Shown piece by piece: positions 45,488 through 53,884 of a stretch of 64,000 nucleotides of DNA. Position numbers and translations under genes: made by a program. Position 1 is the first letter of the stretch, and each line of letters starts with the position of its first letter. Under the pieces are notes generated by a model that was not told the origin of the DNA, did no database searches, and saw nothing but the letters and a program-made list of their open reading frames with translations. The stretch covers positions 4,650,001 to 4,714,000 of the forward strand of contig NZ_JAUTBA010000001.1 in the NCBI RefSeq assembly GCF_030818895.1. Direction: 5' to 3'. The stretch comes from Sphingobacterium zeae (GTDB taxonomy: Bacteria > Bacteroidota > Bacteroidia > Sphingobacteriales > Sphingobacteriaceae).

Positions 45488-46309
45488 ATGAAACAATATT
45501 TAGATTTACTCAGACATGTATATACACATGGTGTTGTTAAGACAGATCGTACCGGCACAGGCACCAAAAGTGTCTTTGGATATCAAATGCGTTTCAACCT
45601 TCAGGAAGGTTTTCCTTTGGTAACAACAAAGAAATTACACCTGCGATCCATTATACATGAGTTAATCTGGTTCTTAAAAGGCGAAACCAATATTCAATAT
45701 CTCAAAGAAAATGGCGTAAGCATTTGGGACGAATGGGCTGACGAACAAGGAAATTTGGGCCCTGTGTACGGATCGCAATGGCGTTCTTGGCCGACACCTG
45801 ACGGCCGTCATATTGATCAAATTGCACAAGTAATTAATCAGCTTAAAAGTTCGCCGGATTCCCGCCGTATTATTGTATCGGCATGGAATGTTGCTGAAAT
45901 AGAACATATGGCATTACCGCCTTGTCATGCTTTTTTCCAATTTTATGTCGCTCCAGCGCAACCTGAAAAAGGAATTTTAAAGCCACAATTGTCCTGTCAA
46001 CTCTATCAGCGTAGTGCGGATATATTTTTGGGCGTACCTTTTAACATTGCATCTTACGCACTTCTAACCATGATGGTTGCCCAAGTGTGTGATATGGAAG
46101 CGGCGGAATTTATTCATACCCTAGGGGATGCGCATATCTATAGTAATCACTTTGAACAAACGGAACTTCAGTTGAGCAGACAGCCTAAAGCCCTACCACA
46201 GATGAGAATTAACCCCGAAGTAAAAGATATTTTTGATTTTAAGTTTGAAGATTTTGAATTATTGAACTACGAATCACATCCGCATATTAAAGCTCCGGTT
46301 GCTGTTTAA
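45488..46309 (+). CDS. thyA: Thymidylate synthase
   Basis: A 273-residue enzyme that methylates dUMP to dTMP with methylenetetrahydrofolate. DRTGTGTKSVFGYQMRF, FPLVTTKKLHLRSIIHELIW, GPVYGSQWRSW and the active-site cysteine (Cys146, ALPPCHAFFQFY) are conserved, and DIFLGVPFNIASYALL and HTLGDAHIYSNHFEQ follow. An insertion of about ten residues after the active site (APAQPEKGIL) makes it slightly longer than the E. coli protein. First gene of a run of four in one direction with folA 62 bp downstream. Confidence 0.97.
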   Translation: MKQYLDLLRHVYTHGVVKTDRTGTGTKSVFGYQMRFNLQEGFPLVTTKKLHLRSIIHELIWFLKGETNIQYLKENGVSIWDEWADEQGNLGPVYGSQWRSWPTPDGRHIDQIAQVINQLKSSPDSRRIIVSAWNVAEIEHMALPPCHAFFQFYVAPAQPEKGILKPQLSCQLYQRSADIFLGVPFNIASYALLTMMVAQVCDMEAAEFIHTLGDAHIYSNHFEQTELQLSRQPKALPQMRINPEVKDIFDFKFEDFELLNYESHPHIKAPVAV

Positions 46310-46371
46310 TAATGACCGCAACTAATTTTGCAACATTCTTTTATCGGACGAATAATCACATTATATCAACA

Positions 46372-46866
46372 ATGAGCAACCCAACGATCACATTAATTGT
46401 CGCTGCATCGGAAAACAATTCCATCGGAATCAACAACAAGATGCCTTGGCATTTACCAAACGACTTTAAATATTTCAAGAAAAATACTATTGAACATTCT
46501 GTACTGATGGGCAGAAAGACATTTGAGTCCATCGGTAAAGCATTACCGGAAAGGAGGAATATTGTCATCACACGCAACGCAGATTTTCAAGGCGAAGATA
46601 TTGATGTCGCTAACAGTATTCAGGAAGCTCTTTTATATTGTCGCGACGAGCGAGAGATATTTATTATTGGTGGTGCAAACATCTATCAGCAAGCACTTCC
46701 CCTCGCCAGCAAAGTACTTTTAACACGGGTGCATACCACCATCAAAGGAGATGCTTTCTTTCCTACGTTACCATCCGAAGAATGGGAATTAGTTTCCTCA
46801 GATTCGCATCAGGCGGATGAAAAACATGCGTTTGCTTATACCTTTGAAGTTTATACAAGAAAATAG
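46372..46866 (+). CDS. folA: Dihydrofolate reductase
   Basis: A 164-residue enzyme regenerating tetrahydrofolate with NADPH. ITLIVAASENNSIGINNKMPWHLPNDFKYFKK with the substrate-binding Asp31, VLMGRKTFESIGKALPERRN, and FIIGGANIYQQALP are typical. The ATG at 46372 fits the family start; an in-frame start 20 codons upstream would extend into an unrelated segment. The usual thyA-folA pairing supports the call, and the next gene begins 4 bp after its stop. Confidence 0.96.
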   Translation: MSNPTITLIVAASENNSIGINNKMPWHLPNDFKYFKKNTIEHSVLMGRKTFESIGKALPERRNIVITRNADFQGEDIDVANSIQEALLYCRDEREIFIIGGANIYQQALPLASKVLLTRVHTTIKGDAFFPTLPSEEWELVSSDSHQADEKHAFAYTFEVYTRK

Positions 46867-46870
46867 TTCT

Positions 46871-47539
46871 ATGTTTACGAATCTCAAAACGCAATATCAT
46901 GGAGCAAAAAGCTCCTTGATCCTATGGACATTACGTTTCGTAATTTTCTTACTGTGTACCTCGAACCGAGCTCTCGCACAATTTAGCCCGCCAACCACGA
47001 TACGAACTCCTAGTGGGAACGTTACTTTACCGGGCTTATATACCCCCCGGTTCTATTCTTTCAATAGCGAACCGATAAGCAGTAGGTATAAATTTTATAT
47101 TGTTTTGAAAAATGACAGCACCGTTGTTGCAAAAACAAAAATAAAATTAAGAACCACAACGGTACCCAGTGAAATATCCTGGCGGGAAAAAGGCAAGAAA
47201 CATACGGTAACGCCCGATCAGACGAAAGAAATCTATCGGATAGATTATTGGAACAAGAAAATAAAAGGCATTCCACAGGACAGTTGCTGGTTATTTTTGG
47301 TTGACACTGTCAGTCATGAACAGCGAATCCGCCGCTATAGCATGACCGCTGATATCAATCAGCCTTCCATATCGCATTTTAAAATGGAAAAGGCGAAGGA
47401 AATTTTACCACTGAAAAAAGAAACCTTGGAGCCTTATGTAGAGGGAAATGAAAAAGCAAAAAAACTCCTGTCAAAAAACAAATTGTTAAAAGTTATAGAA
47501 GAGCTTAATAGACAGGAATCAACAAGCGCGACACTTTGA
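46871..47539 (+). CDS. Exported protein of unknown function in the thyA-folA operon
   Basis: A 222-residue protein from ATG 46871, 4 bp after folA. The N-terminus has a positively charged start and a hydrophobic stretch (LRFVIFLLCTSNRALAQF), a likely signal peptide ending in ALAQ. The body has short beta-strand-like patterns (YKFYIVLKNDSTVVAKTKI, DSCWLFLVDTVSHEQRIRRY) and a C-terminal basic helical part (KEILPLKKETLEPYVEGN, AKKLLSKNKLLKV). No family recognised. The spacing to both neighbours argues that it is real and translated with them. Confidence 0.75.
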   Translation: MFTNLKTQYHGAKSSLILWTLRFVIFLLCTSNRALAQFSPPTTIRTPSGNVTLPGLYTPRFYSFNSEPISSRYKFYIVLKNDSTVVAKTKIKLRTTTVPSEISWREKGKKHTVTPDQTKEIYRIDYWNKKIKGIPQDSCWLFLVDTVSHEQRIRRYSMTADINQPSISHFKMEKAKEILPLKKETLEPYVEGNEKAKKLLSKNKLLKVIEELNRQESTSATL

Positions 47540-47549
47540 TCTAAAGCAC

Positions 47550-48794
47550 ATGCACAAATACTTTATCTTAATTTTCACCCTATTCATGTCAGACGCATAC
47601 GCTCAAAAGATAGATACTGTTTACCTGGAAAAATTACTTCAAAGTCATCCTGATCTATTTCAAAGCATATTGAGTCATCCGACTAAAAATGAGGTGCAAA
47701 TTCTGTATACGCAAATTGATCGTGACAAATCCAATAGGCCACATTTCAGGTCCTATAGCTATCGACTGAATCCGAACTGGTATTTTTATCCCGCGAGTAC
47801 AGTGAAGCTGCCGACAGCAATTCTGGCTTTGGAAAAAATCAATGACCTGCATATTGCCGGTCTCAGCAAAGATACCCCACTACGCATTGATTCTGCTTTT
47901 GAAAAGCAGACTAAGGTTCTTGTGGACGAATCGGCCGCCAATGGTCTTCCTTCCGTGGCACAATATGTAAAAAAAATCCTATTGACCAGCGACAATGATG
48001 CCCAGAACAGACTGTTCGAATTTATTGGCCGTGCTGAGCTCAATACAAAACTTAAAAAATATGGTACCCAATACAGCCGCATTGTCAACCGCCTCGCTAT
48101 TGGTGACAAGGGCATATGGGCCAAACATACCAATCCTATAACCTTTTACAATGGAGAAAATATTATTTATAAACAAGAGGCACAGTTCGACCCCAAAGAC
48201 TATCCCATCAAGCTGGCCAATACCCTTCAAGGAAAAGGCTATATGAACGACAAAGATGAGCTAGTCCATGAACCCTGGAGCTTTGAAGGATTAAATGTCT
48301 ATGCACTCCAAGATCAACAGCTCATCTTGAAGAAATTGTTATTTCCTGAAGCATTTCAGCCTAAAGATAGATTTAACCTGAAAAAGGAGGACTACGCACT
48401 GCTCTATGATTATATGTCGCGCTATCCCTTTGAGTCGGATTTCCCGAAATATGACTCCACAGAATTCTGGCCAACATATAGCAAGCTCCTTTTTTATGGC
48501 CGTGAAAAAAATACGACCTTAGATCCCAACATACGGATCTTCAACAAGTATGGTGATTCTTATGGCTATAATATTGATAATGCTTATATCGTCGACTTTG
48601 AACATGGGGTGGAATTTATGCTCGCCGTTGTTGTGCAGTCTAATGAAAATGGCATCTACAACGATGGACGCTATGAATACGAAACGGTAACCTACCCATT
48701 TTTAAAAAATATCGGGCAGGTAATTTATCAGGAAGAATTAAAAAGGGTAAAAAAGTTTAAACCTGATCTATCTAAATTTGATTTCAGAGAATAA
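47550..48794 (+). CDS. Serine hydrolase related to class A beta-lactamases
   Basis: A 414-residue exported protein (signal peptide to AYAQ, about residue 19). The serine-hydrolase motifs are in order: SxxK as PASTVKLP (Ser83, Lys86), SDN (147-149, TSDNDAQNRLF) and a KTG-like KYG (333-335) near the C-terminus. The omega-loop glutamate of true class A beta-lactamases is not clearly present, and the protein is about 120 residues longer than those enzymes. It is more likely a penicillin-interacting or peptidase-type relative than a resistance enzyme. It begins 10 bp after the preceding gene, and ends at a strong terminator. Confidence 0.82.
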   Translation: MHKYFILIFTLFMSDAYAQKIDTVYLEKLLQSHPDLFQSILSHPTKNEVQILYTQIDRDKSNRPHFRSYSYRLNPNWYFYPASTVKLPTAILALEKINDLHIAGLSKDTPLRIDSAFEKQTKVLVDESAANGLPSVAQYVKKILLTSDNDAQNRLFEFIGRAELNTKLKKYGTQYSRIVNRLAIGDKGIWAKHTNPITFYNGENIIYKQEAQFDPKDYPIKLANTLQGKGYMNDKDELVHEPWSFEGLNVYALQDQQLILKKLLFPEAFQPKDRFNLKKEDYALLYDYMSRYPFESDFPKYDSTEFWPTYSKLLFYGREKNTTLDPNIRIFNKYGDSYGYNIDNAYIVDFEHGVEFMLAVVVQSNENGIYNDGRYEYETVTYPFLKNIGQVIYQEELKRVKKFKPDLSKFDFRE

Positions 48795-48805
48795 AATACA
48801 AAAAG

Positions 48806-48838
48806 ACGGCTTTCAATTTTCTGAAAGCCGTTTTTTTG
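48806..48838 (+). terminator. Terminator of the thyA operon
   Basis: Perfect 10-bp stem ACGGCTTTCA (48806-48815) with its complement (48822-48831), followed by a run of T. Confidence 0.85.
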
Positions 48839-48923
48839 TTATCTTTAGTTACCACGTCGCATATTGTTATTAGCAATCGTAAGAACCTTCGATTCATATC
48901 CCATCCCCTATATAAGGACAATA

Positions 48924-49931
48924 TTATTTCGACTGCAAGGCTGTTTCGATCAATTCGCCGTAGAAATCGCCTTCTTTCATTCCAAAAGCGCGTACTTGCT
49001 GCGGTATGAAACTTTGCGCCGTCTGCCCCGGAATAGTATTGATTTCGATAAAATAGAATTTATCGGTCTCGTTTTCCAAAAAGAAATCTACACGCACCAT
49101 ACCTCTGCAATTCAATCTGACATAGATCTCTTTTAAGACACGTGCAACCCGTTCCTGCTGTTCGATAGTCAACTCTGCCGGCGTAATCTCTTCGGTCAGT
49201 CCAGGTATATATTTCGCTTCATAATCAAAAAACTCGCGCGTAGTCCGAACCTCCGTAGCAGGTAAAACAACCAGCTCGCCTTTTGAATTGCGAAAAATTC
49301 CTTCCGAAAACTCGCGTCCGCTAACAAATTCTTCAACAATGACCTGTTTACCTGTATTCTCTGCATCAAAAGCTTTATCGATGGCTTCTTTTAGCTGTGC
49401 AGATTCTTTCACCTTAGTCATACCGATACTGCTCCCGCCTGCATTAGGTTTCACAAAATAAGGCAGCGAAAGATTGCTTTCGACCATTTGAACCGCTTCC
49501 GGTCGCTGCGATTCAAATAATAGAACCGATTTTGCCAAATGCAGCCCTGGAATATCCGATAAAATCGCCTTTGTATACCCTTTATTCATCGTCAAGGCAG
49601 AAGTTAGCGCGTCACATGACGTATAAGGAATATCTAATAAATCAAAATAACTTTGGAGTCTCCCATCTTCTCCAGGCACACCGTGTACCATAATAAATGC
49701 CAAGTCAAAAACCAAAACATCCCCATGCAATGGAAGCGTGAAATCTGCTTTCGAAATGGGATGACGTTGACCATCTACATCTTCATAGTACCATGCATCT
49801 TTGGTCACCGTAATCAGATACACATCGTATTTGTCGTGATCAAGTTGCGAATTGACGAAGGCTGAACTTTTAAAAGAAACTTCAGCTTCTCCTGTATAAC
49901 CTCCAGTTATTAATGCTATTTTTGCTTTCAT
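48924..49931 (-). CDS. ddl: D-alanine-D-alanine ligase
   Basis: A 335-residue ATP-grasp enzyme joining two D-alanines for peptidoglycan. Signatures are FIMVHGVPGEDGRLQSYFDLL, TSALTMNKGYTKAIL, YFVKPNAGGSSIGMTKV, EFVSGREFSEGIF and the C-terminal RVDFF...FYFIEINTIPGQT. ATG 49931 is preferred; a longer reading adds 14 residues without family support. It is transcribed divergently from the PASTA gene, with a CAAATATA (TATATTTG on the minus strand) box 21 bp upstream. Confidence 0.95.
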   Translation of the reverse strand: MKAKIALITGGYTGEAEVSFKSSAFVNSQLDHDKYDVYLITVTKDAWYYEDVDGQRHPISKADFTLPLHGDVLVFDLAFIMVHGVPGEDGRLQSYFDLLDIPYTSCDALTSALTMNKGYTKAILSDIPGLHLAKSVLLFESQRPEAVQMVESNLSLPYFVKPNAGGSSIGMTKVKESAQLKEAIDKAFDAENTGKQVIVEEFVSGREFSEGIFRNSKGELVVLPATEVRTTREFFDYEAKYIPGLTEEITPAELTIEQQERVARVLKEIYVRLNCRGMVRVDFFLENETDKFYFIEINTIPGQTAQSFIPQQVRAFGMKEGDFYGELIETALQSK

Positions 49932-49961
49932 AAATTTTAGCGATTCGAAGAGCAAATATAA

Positions 49962-49992
49962 TTTGCTATACACGGAAAAACGAATAATTTTG
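49962..49992 (+). promoter_or_regulatory. Promoter of the PASTA-domain gene
   Basis: TTTG (49962-49965), 19 bp, TAATTTTG (49985-49992). It overlaps the upstream region of the divergent ddl gene. Leader about 80 nt. Confidence 0.55.
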
Positions 49993-50076
49993 TGACGAAT
50001 AATTTTATTTAATCTTTCTGCAAACTTGGCTTTAATATTGCGGTTCTATGCAGAATTAATTTTTATTAACAAAGAA

Positions 50077-51057
50077 ATGTCCAAAGTAGTACAATATCTT
50101 CAGACCCCCACATTTAGGAAAAATCTTATTGCCGCTTTCATTGCGATAGTATGCGTATTCCTTTTCGTTTATATTGGTCTGAAAGTATATACCAAACATG
50201 ATGAATCTATTGCGGTCCCTAAAGTCAAAGGACTTCATATCAGTGCAGCTATTCAGGCGCTGGAAAATGCAGGGCTCGAATATCAAATTGATTCTGTCTA
50301 TCAGATGGACGCTAAGCCTGGTATGGTTATAGAACAAGATCCTGAACAAGGATTTCATGTAAAATCCGGTCGGACTATTTATTTGACCATTATCACACAG
50401 GTGGCACCTGAAGTTGCTTTTCCGAATATAAAGGATAAAACATTGATCGAAGCCACCGCCATCTTGAAAAACCATAACCTTAGAATAGGAGACACTTCGT
50501 ATGTAGCGGACATCGCAAGAGATATCGTTTTAGATGCTCAATTTGCAGGACAGTCCATCCGTAATGGAAGGATGATACCTAAAGGTTCGCGTATAGATCT
50601 CGTTTTGGGAAATGGATTGGGAGCAAATGAAGTAGAGATACCTAATTTAATTGGACTTCCGTTAAATGAAGCGAAGTTTGCCTTATCTGGAGCTGGACTA
50701 GGTCTGGGCACTGTAACCTATGATCCAAATGTAACGGATACTGCTACCGCAGTAATCAGTGTGCAATCACCAGGAATCGAAAAAGGGCTAACCAGCTTAG
50801 GAGCTAAAATTGATGTAACACTTTCAATTACAGCACCAGCACCTATTACAGATGCTCCTGAAGGTGTTACAACAACACCTAAACCACAAGTAAACCAAAC
50901 ACAAGTTAATCCGTCGATCGCTAAGCCGAATGCCCAATCTAAGCCTGCTGCACCGGCGAAAAGTACGACCACAAATACGCCGACAACTAAACCTGCAAAT
51001 AACGCCGTGGGTCAAAAGAAGGATAAAGAAAATAAAGGAAATAGCCTTGGGTTCTAA
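50077..51057 (+). CDS. PASTA-domain membrane protein (no kinase domain)
   Basis: A 326-residue protein from ATG 50077. One N-terminal membrane helix (IAAFIAIVCVFLFVYIGL) is followed by three PASTA repeats, each beginning with a short valine/proline strand (IAVPKVKGLHISAAIQALE; VAFPNIKDKTLIEATAILK; VEIPNLIGLPLNEAKFALS). A Pro/Thr/Lys-rich tail follows (about 255-326). PASTA domains bind peptidoglycan fragments and beta-lactams; here the usual kinase is missing, as is common in Bacteroidota. With ddl and mltG near, a cell-wall role is likely. An upstream in-frame start would add 17 residues before the helix. Confidence 0.88.
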   Translation: MSKVVQYLQTPTFRKNLIAAFIAIVCVFLFVYIGLKVYTKHDESIAVPKVKGLHISAAIQALENAGLEYQIDSVYQMDAKPGMVIEQDPEQGFHVKSGRTIYLTIITQVAPEVAFPNIKDKTLIEATAILKNHNLRIGDTSYVADIARDIVLDAQFAGQSIRNGRMIPKGSRIDLVLGNGLGANEVEIPNLIGLPLNEAKFALSGAGLGLGTVTYDPNVTDTATAVISVQSPGIEKGLTSLGAKIDVTLSITAPAPITDAPEGVTTTPKPQVNQTQVNPSIAKPNAQSKPAAPAKSTTTNTPTTKPANNAVGQKKDKENKGNSLGF

Positions 51058-51135
51058 GGCTACGAGCATAAATTGAAATTGCATTGAATCACCGATTAAA
51101 GATGCTAAACTCTTTAAAGATTCAACACGATAAAC

Positions 51136-51240
51136 ATGAGAAAAAACTGCGCTTTCATACGCGAGATTTTTCAAACATTGACCGCTAAAGGCTGCATGAA
51201 TGCCATGAATAGCGAACAACAAATGATTAAAAAATTTTAG
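51136..51240 (+). CDS. Possible 34-residue ORF directly before mltG
   Basis: ATG 51136 to TAG 51240 encodes a short basic peptide (MRKNCAFIREIFQTLTAKG, then a Met/Asn/Gln-rich end) whose stop lies 1 bp before the mltG ATG. The fit to the downstream start suggests translational coupling, but there is no homology evidence and it may be chance. Confidence 0.25.
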   Translation: MRKNCAFIREIFQTLTAKGCMNAMNSEQQMIKKF

Positions 51241-51241
51241 A

Positions 51242-52282
51242 ATGGAAAATAAAAAAGGAATACCAAGTTGGTTAAAAATCATTGCTCTGATCGTTGTTGT
51301 TGTTGGAGCTTATTTCGCTTGGAAATTTTATAGTACGTTTTATGCTTCGAATGTATCGGGAGATAAGAAGTACCTGTATATACACGAGGATGAAAAGTAT
51401 GAAGACGTGCTGAAATCAATCAGCGACTCAAATCTATTGGACGATATCGCTTCATTTCAGCGTGCAGCGCAATATAAAAAATATGAAAAGAGTGTAAAGC
51501 CAGGTCGGTACTTACTGATACCTGGAATGAACAATAGACGGTTAATTGGCAACTTAATGGGTGGCTACCAAGAACCCGTAAAATTCCGATTCGCCAATGT
51601 CCGATTAAAAGAAAATATGGCGGCGCTTCTTGGAAAAAGTTTCGAAGCTGATTCTGCGCAATTTATCGCTGTGCTGAATGATGAAGCTACGGCGCAGAAG
51701 TATGGATTTACGAAGGAAAATCTGATTACGATGTTTATTCCTAATACGTACGAAATTTACTGGAACACCAGTCCCGAAAAGGTAATCGCTCGTTTTGATG
51801 ATGAATGGAAAAAATTCTGGAATACGGATCGCACGGCGAAAGCAAAAGCACTTAATTTGACACCACAGCAGGTCAGCACGTTAGCTTCCATTGTCAAAGG
51901 GGAGGCGCTACATCAAGATGAAATGCCCATGATTGCGGGACTTTATTTAAACCGCCTCAAAAAAGGAATGTTGTTACAGGCAGATCCAACAGTGATCTTT
52001 GCTAATAATGATTTCACAATCAGAAGGGTATTGAATAAGCACCTAAGAACAGACAATCCCTACAATACATATATTTATAGAGGATTGCCTCCAGGCCCGA
52101 TTTCTATTCCGAGCATTGCTGCTATTGATGCAGTGTTGAACTTCAAGCAGCACGATTACATCTATATGTGTGCGAAAGATGATTTCTCAGGTTACCATAA
52201 TTTCGCAAAAACAGAGACTGAACATCTGATCAATGCGCGCAAATTCCAACAGGCTTTGGACGCTAGAAATATTAAAAAATAA
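51242..52282 (+). CDS. mltG: Endolytic murein transglycosylase
   Basis: A 346-residue protein with one N-terminal membrane helix (about 9-26), a LysM-like region and the MltG/YceG catalytic domain. The catalytic glutamate is Glu211 in ASIVKGEALHQDEMPMIAG, at the position of E. coli Glu218. LYLNRLKKGMLLQADPTVIF and NTYIYRGLPPGPISIPSIAAIDA are further signatures. It cleaves nascent glycan strands in the inner membrane and may set their length. Its stop overlaps the next gene by 1 bp (TAATG), so the cell-wall genes from here are co-translated. Confidence 0.94.
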   Translation: MENKKGIPSWLKIIALIVVVVGAYFAWKFYSTFYASNVSGDKKYLYIHEDEKYEDVLKSISDSNLLDDIASFQRAAQYKKYEKSVKPGRYLLIPGMNNRRLIGNLMGGYQEPVKFRFANVRLKENMAALLGKSFEADSAQFIAVLNDEATAQKYGFTKENLITMFIPNTYEIYWNTSPEKVIARFDDEWKKFWNTDRTAKAKALNLTPQQVSTLASIVKGEALHQDEMPMIAGLYLNRLKKGMLLQADPTVIFANNDFTIRRVLNKHLRTDNPYNTYIYRGLPPGPISIPSIAAIDAVLNFKQHDYIYMCAKDDFSGYHNFAKTETEHLINARKFQQALDARNIKK

Positions 52283-52689
52283 TGTTTGTATTTGACCATC
52301 AGATTCGCGTTCGTTATGCAGAAACAGACCAAATGGGATATGTCTACTATGGCAATTATGCTGCATTTTATGAAATAGCACGAACTGAAATGCTACGGAG
52401 CACGGGGATATCGTATAAGGAACTGGAAGAAATGGGTGTCATGCTCCCTGTCACAGAGATGAAGACCAAATATCTAAAACCAGGCAAATATGATGACCTG
52501 ATTACAATCCGTGTGACCATCCGAAAGAAACCTGCTGTTCGTATTGTTTTCGAATATGAGCTTTTCAATGAGGATGGAGAGCTACTTAACCAAGGGGAAA
52601 CGACATTGGTCTTTGTTAATATGGAGAAAAATAGACCTTGTATGCCACCGCAAGTTTTTTTGGATAAGATGAGTAAATATTTTAATTGA
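52282..52689 (+). CDS. YbgC-type acyl-CoA thioesterase
   Basis: A 135-residue hot-dog-fold thioesterase. The catalytic aspartate is in VRYAETDQMGYVYYGNYAAFYEIAR, a standard 4HBT signature; LLVP-like MLPVTEMKTKYLKPGKYDD and FEYELFNEDGELLNQGETTLVF follow. It probably hydrolyses short or medium acyl-CoA or acyl-ACP. The start overlaps the mltG stop, and the next gene starts 1 bp after its stop, so the three form an operon. Confidence 0.9.
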   Translation: MFVFDHQIRVRYAETDQMGYVYYGNYAAFYEIARTEMLRSTGISYKELEEMGVMLPVTEMKTKYLKPGKYDDLITIRVTIRKKPAVRIVFEYELFNEDGELLNQGETTLVFVNMEKNRPCMPPQVFLDKMSKYFN

Positions 52690-52690
52690 A

Positions 52691-53656
52691 ATGGGGAAAA
52701 TCCACCAATGGCTATTAAATTTAGAACCTTATTTTAGATTGATCGAATGGAGTAAACGGGTCGTACTACCTGGCTTTGGCTCGCTCCCTCTTTACACCGT
52801 AGCTGTATTTTTCTTTCAGGAAATCTCCAGAGACTCCATTATTAGCAAAGCTTCTTCCCTTTCCTACAGCTTTCTATTAGCTATTTTTCCGGGAATAATA
52901 TTTTTATTTACGTTAATCCCATACATTCCAATAAATAATTTTCAAGAACAATTGTTGGATTTTCTTGCTGTAGTTATTCCTAAAAATGCTTTTCTCGTTG
53001 TTGAAACAACTTTGGAAGATATTATCAAAAACCAAAATGGCGGATTGCTGTCCTTCGGTTTTGTCTTTGCAGCCTATTTTGCAACCAACGGTATGGCCTC
53101 CCTAATGAATGCATTCAATAAAGCATCGTTAATGACGGAAAAACGGCCTTGGATCAAAAAACGATTGCTTGCCTTAGCTTTGGCCTTCTTAATTATCTTT
53201 GCCTTGACTGTTGGAATGACGATTTTTACGATTGCTGGCATTACGATAGACTATCTTAAAGAAACGACGGGTATTAAATCAAGCTTCTGGGCGATACTGC
53301 TTAAGATAGCCCGATGGTTGATTATATTCGCTATCTATTTTTTCACGGTGAGTTGTATCTACAAATTCGGCCCTTCAACCTCCAATAAGTGGAAACTCTT
53401 TAGTGCAGGAGCATCGATGGCCACAATCCTAGCGATATTGACTTTTTCGATATTTACTTTTTATATCAATCACTTCGGTGCATACAATAAATTGTATGGC
53501 TCTATCGGAACTTTAATTGTCATTATGATCTGGATTTATTTGAATACGCTTATTTTATTATTGGGTTATGAACTCAATGCTGCTATTGCGCTGTCCAAAC
53601 AAACCATTGTTATTGCCAAACCACGTATTTTCAATTCGTTTAAGAGAGAAGATTAA
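52691..53656 (+). CDS. YihY/virulence factor BrkB family membrane protein
   Basis: A 321-residue protein with about six membrane helices. Family features are SRDSIISKASSLSYSFLLAIFPGIIFLFTLIPY, GGLLSFGFVFAAYFATNGMASLMNAFNKA, RWLIIFAIYFFTVSCIYKFGP and FYINHFGAYNKLYGSIGTLIVIMIWIYL. Earlier names such as RNase BN are outdated; the role is unknown, perhaps in membrane lipid or permease function. Last gene of the mltG operon. Confidence 0.9.
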   Translation: MGKIHQWLLNLEPYFRLIEWSKRVVLPGFGSLPLYTVAVFFFQEISRDSIISKASSLSYSFLLAIFPGIIFLFTLIPYIPINNFQEQLLDFLAVVIPKNAFLVVETTLEDIIKNQNGGLLSFGFVFAAYFATNGMASLMNAFNKASLMTEKRPWIKKRLLALALAFLIIFALTVGMTIFTIAGITIDYLKETTGIKSSFWAILLKIARWLIIFAIYFFTVSCIYKFGPSTSNKWKLFSAGASMATILAILTFSIFTFYINHFGAYNKLYGSIGTLIVIMIWIYLNTLILLLGYELNAAIALSKQTIVIAKPRIFNSFKRED

Positions 53657-53817
53657 GTCTTTTTGAGCACTTTAATTTATGATTTCCAAGAAAGGAATTT
53701 CAGCAAATAAAGTCGATAAATAACAGAGTCAACGTTCAATTAGTACCCTATATAGCTTGACCTATAAAAACATCCCTATAACTGAAAGTCTTTCAATAAA
53801 ATAAGAAAAAATAAAGT

Positions 53818-53864
53818 TTTGCATTTAAAGTTTTTTTGTACCTTTGCAACTCCTACAAAGTAGG
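53818..53864 (+). promoter_or_regulatory. rpsA promoter and leader hairpin
   Basis: TTTG (53818-53821), 17 bp, TACCTTTG (53839-53846). The leader then has CCTAC-AAA-GTAGG (53852-53864) and an AAAAAGGAGA run ahead of the ATG at 53885, an unusually purine-rich ribosome entry site for this genome. Confidence 0.5.
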
Positions 53865-53884
53865 AAAAAGGAGAAAATTAATTA

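Noticed and set aside
50824..51282. 152-codon minus-strand frame overlapping the PASTA gene end and mltG start
   Set aside because: Contradicts two supported plus-strand genes; a cysteine- and arginine-rich low-quality translation.
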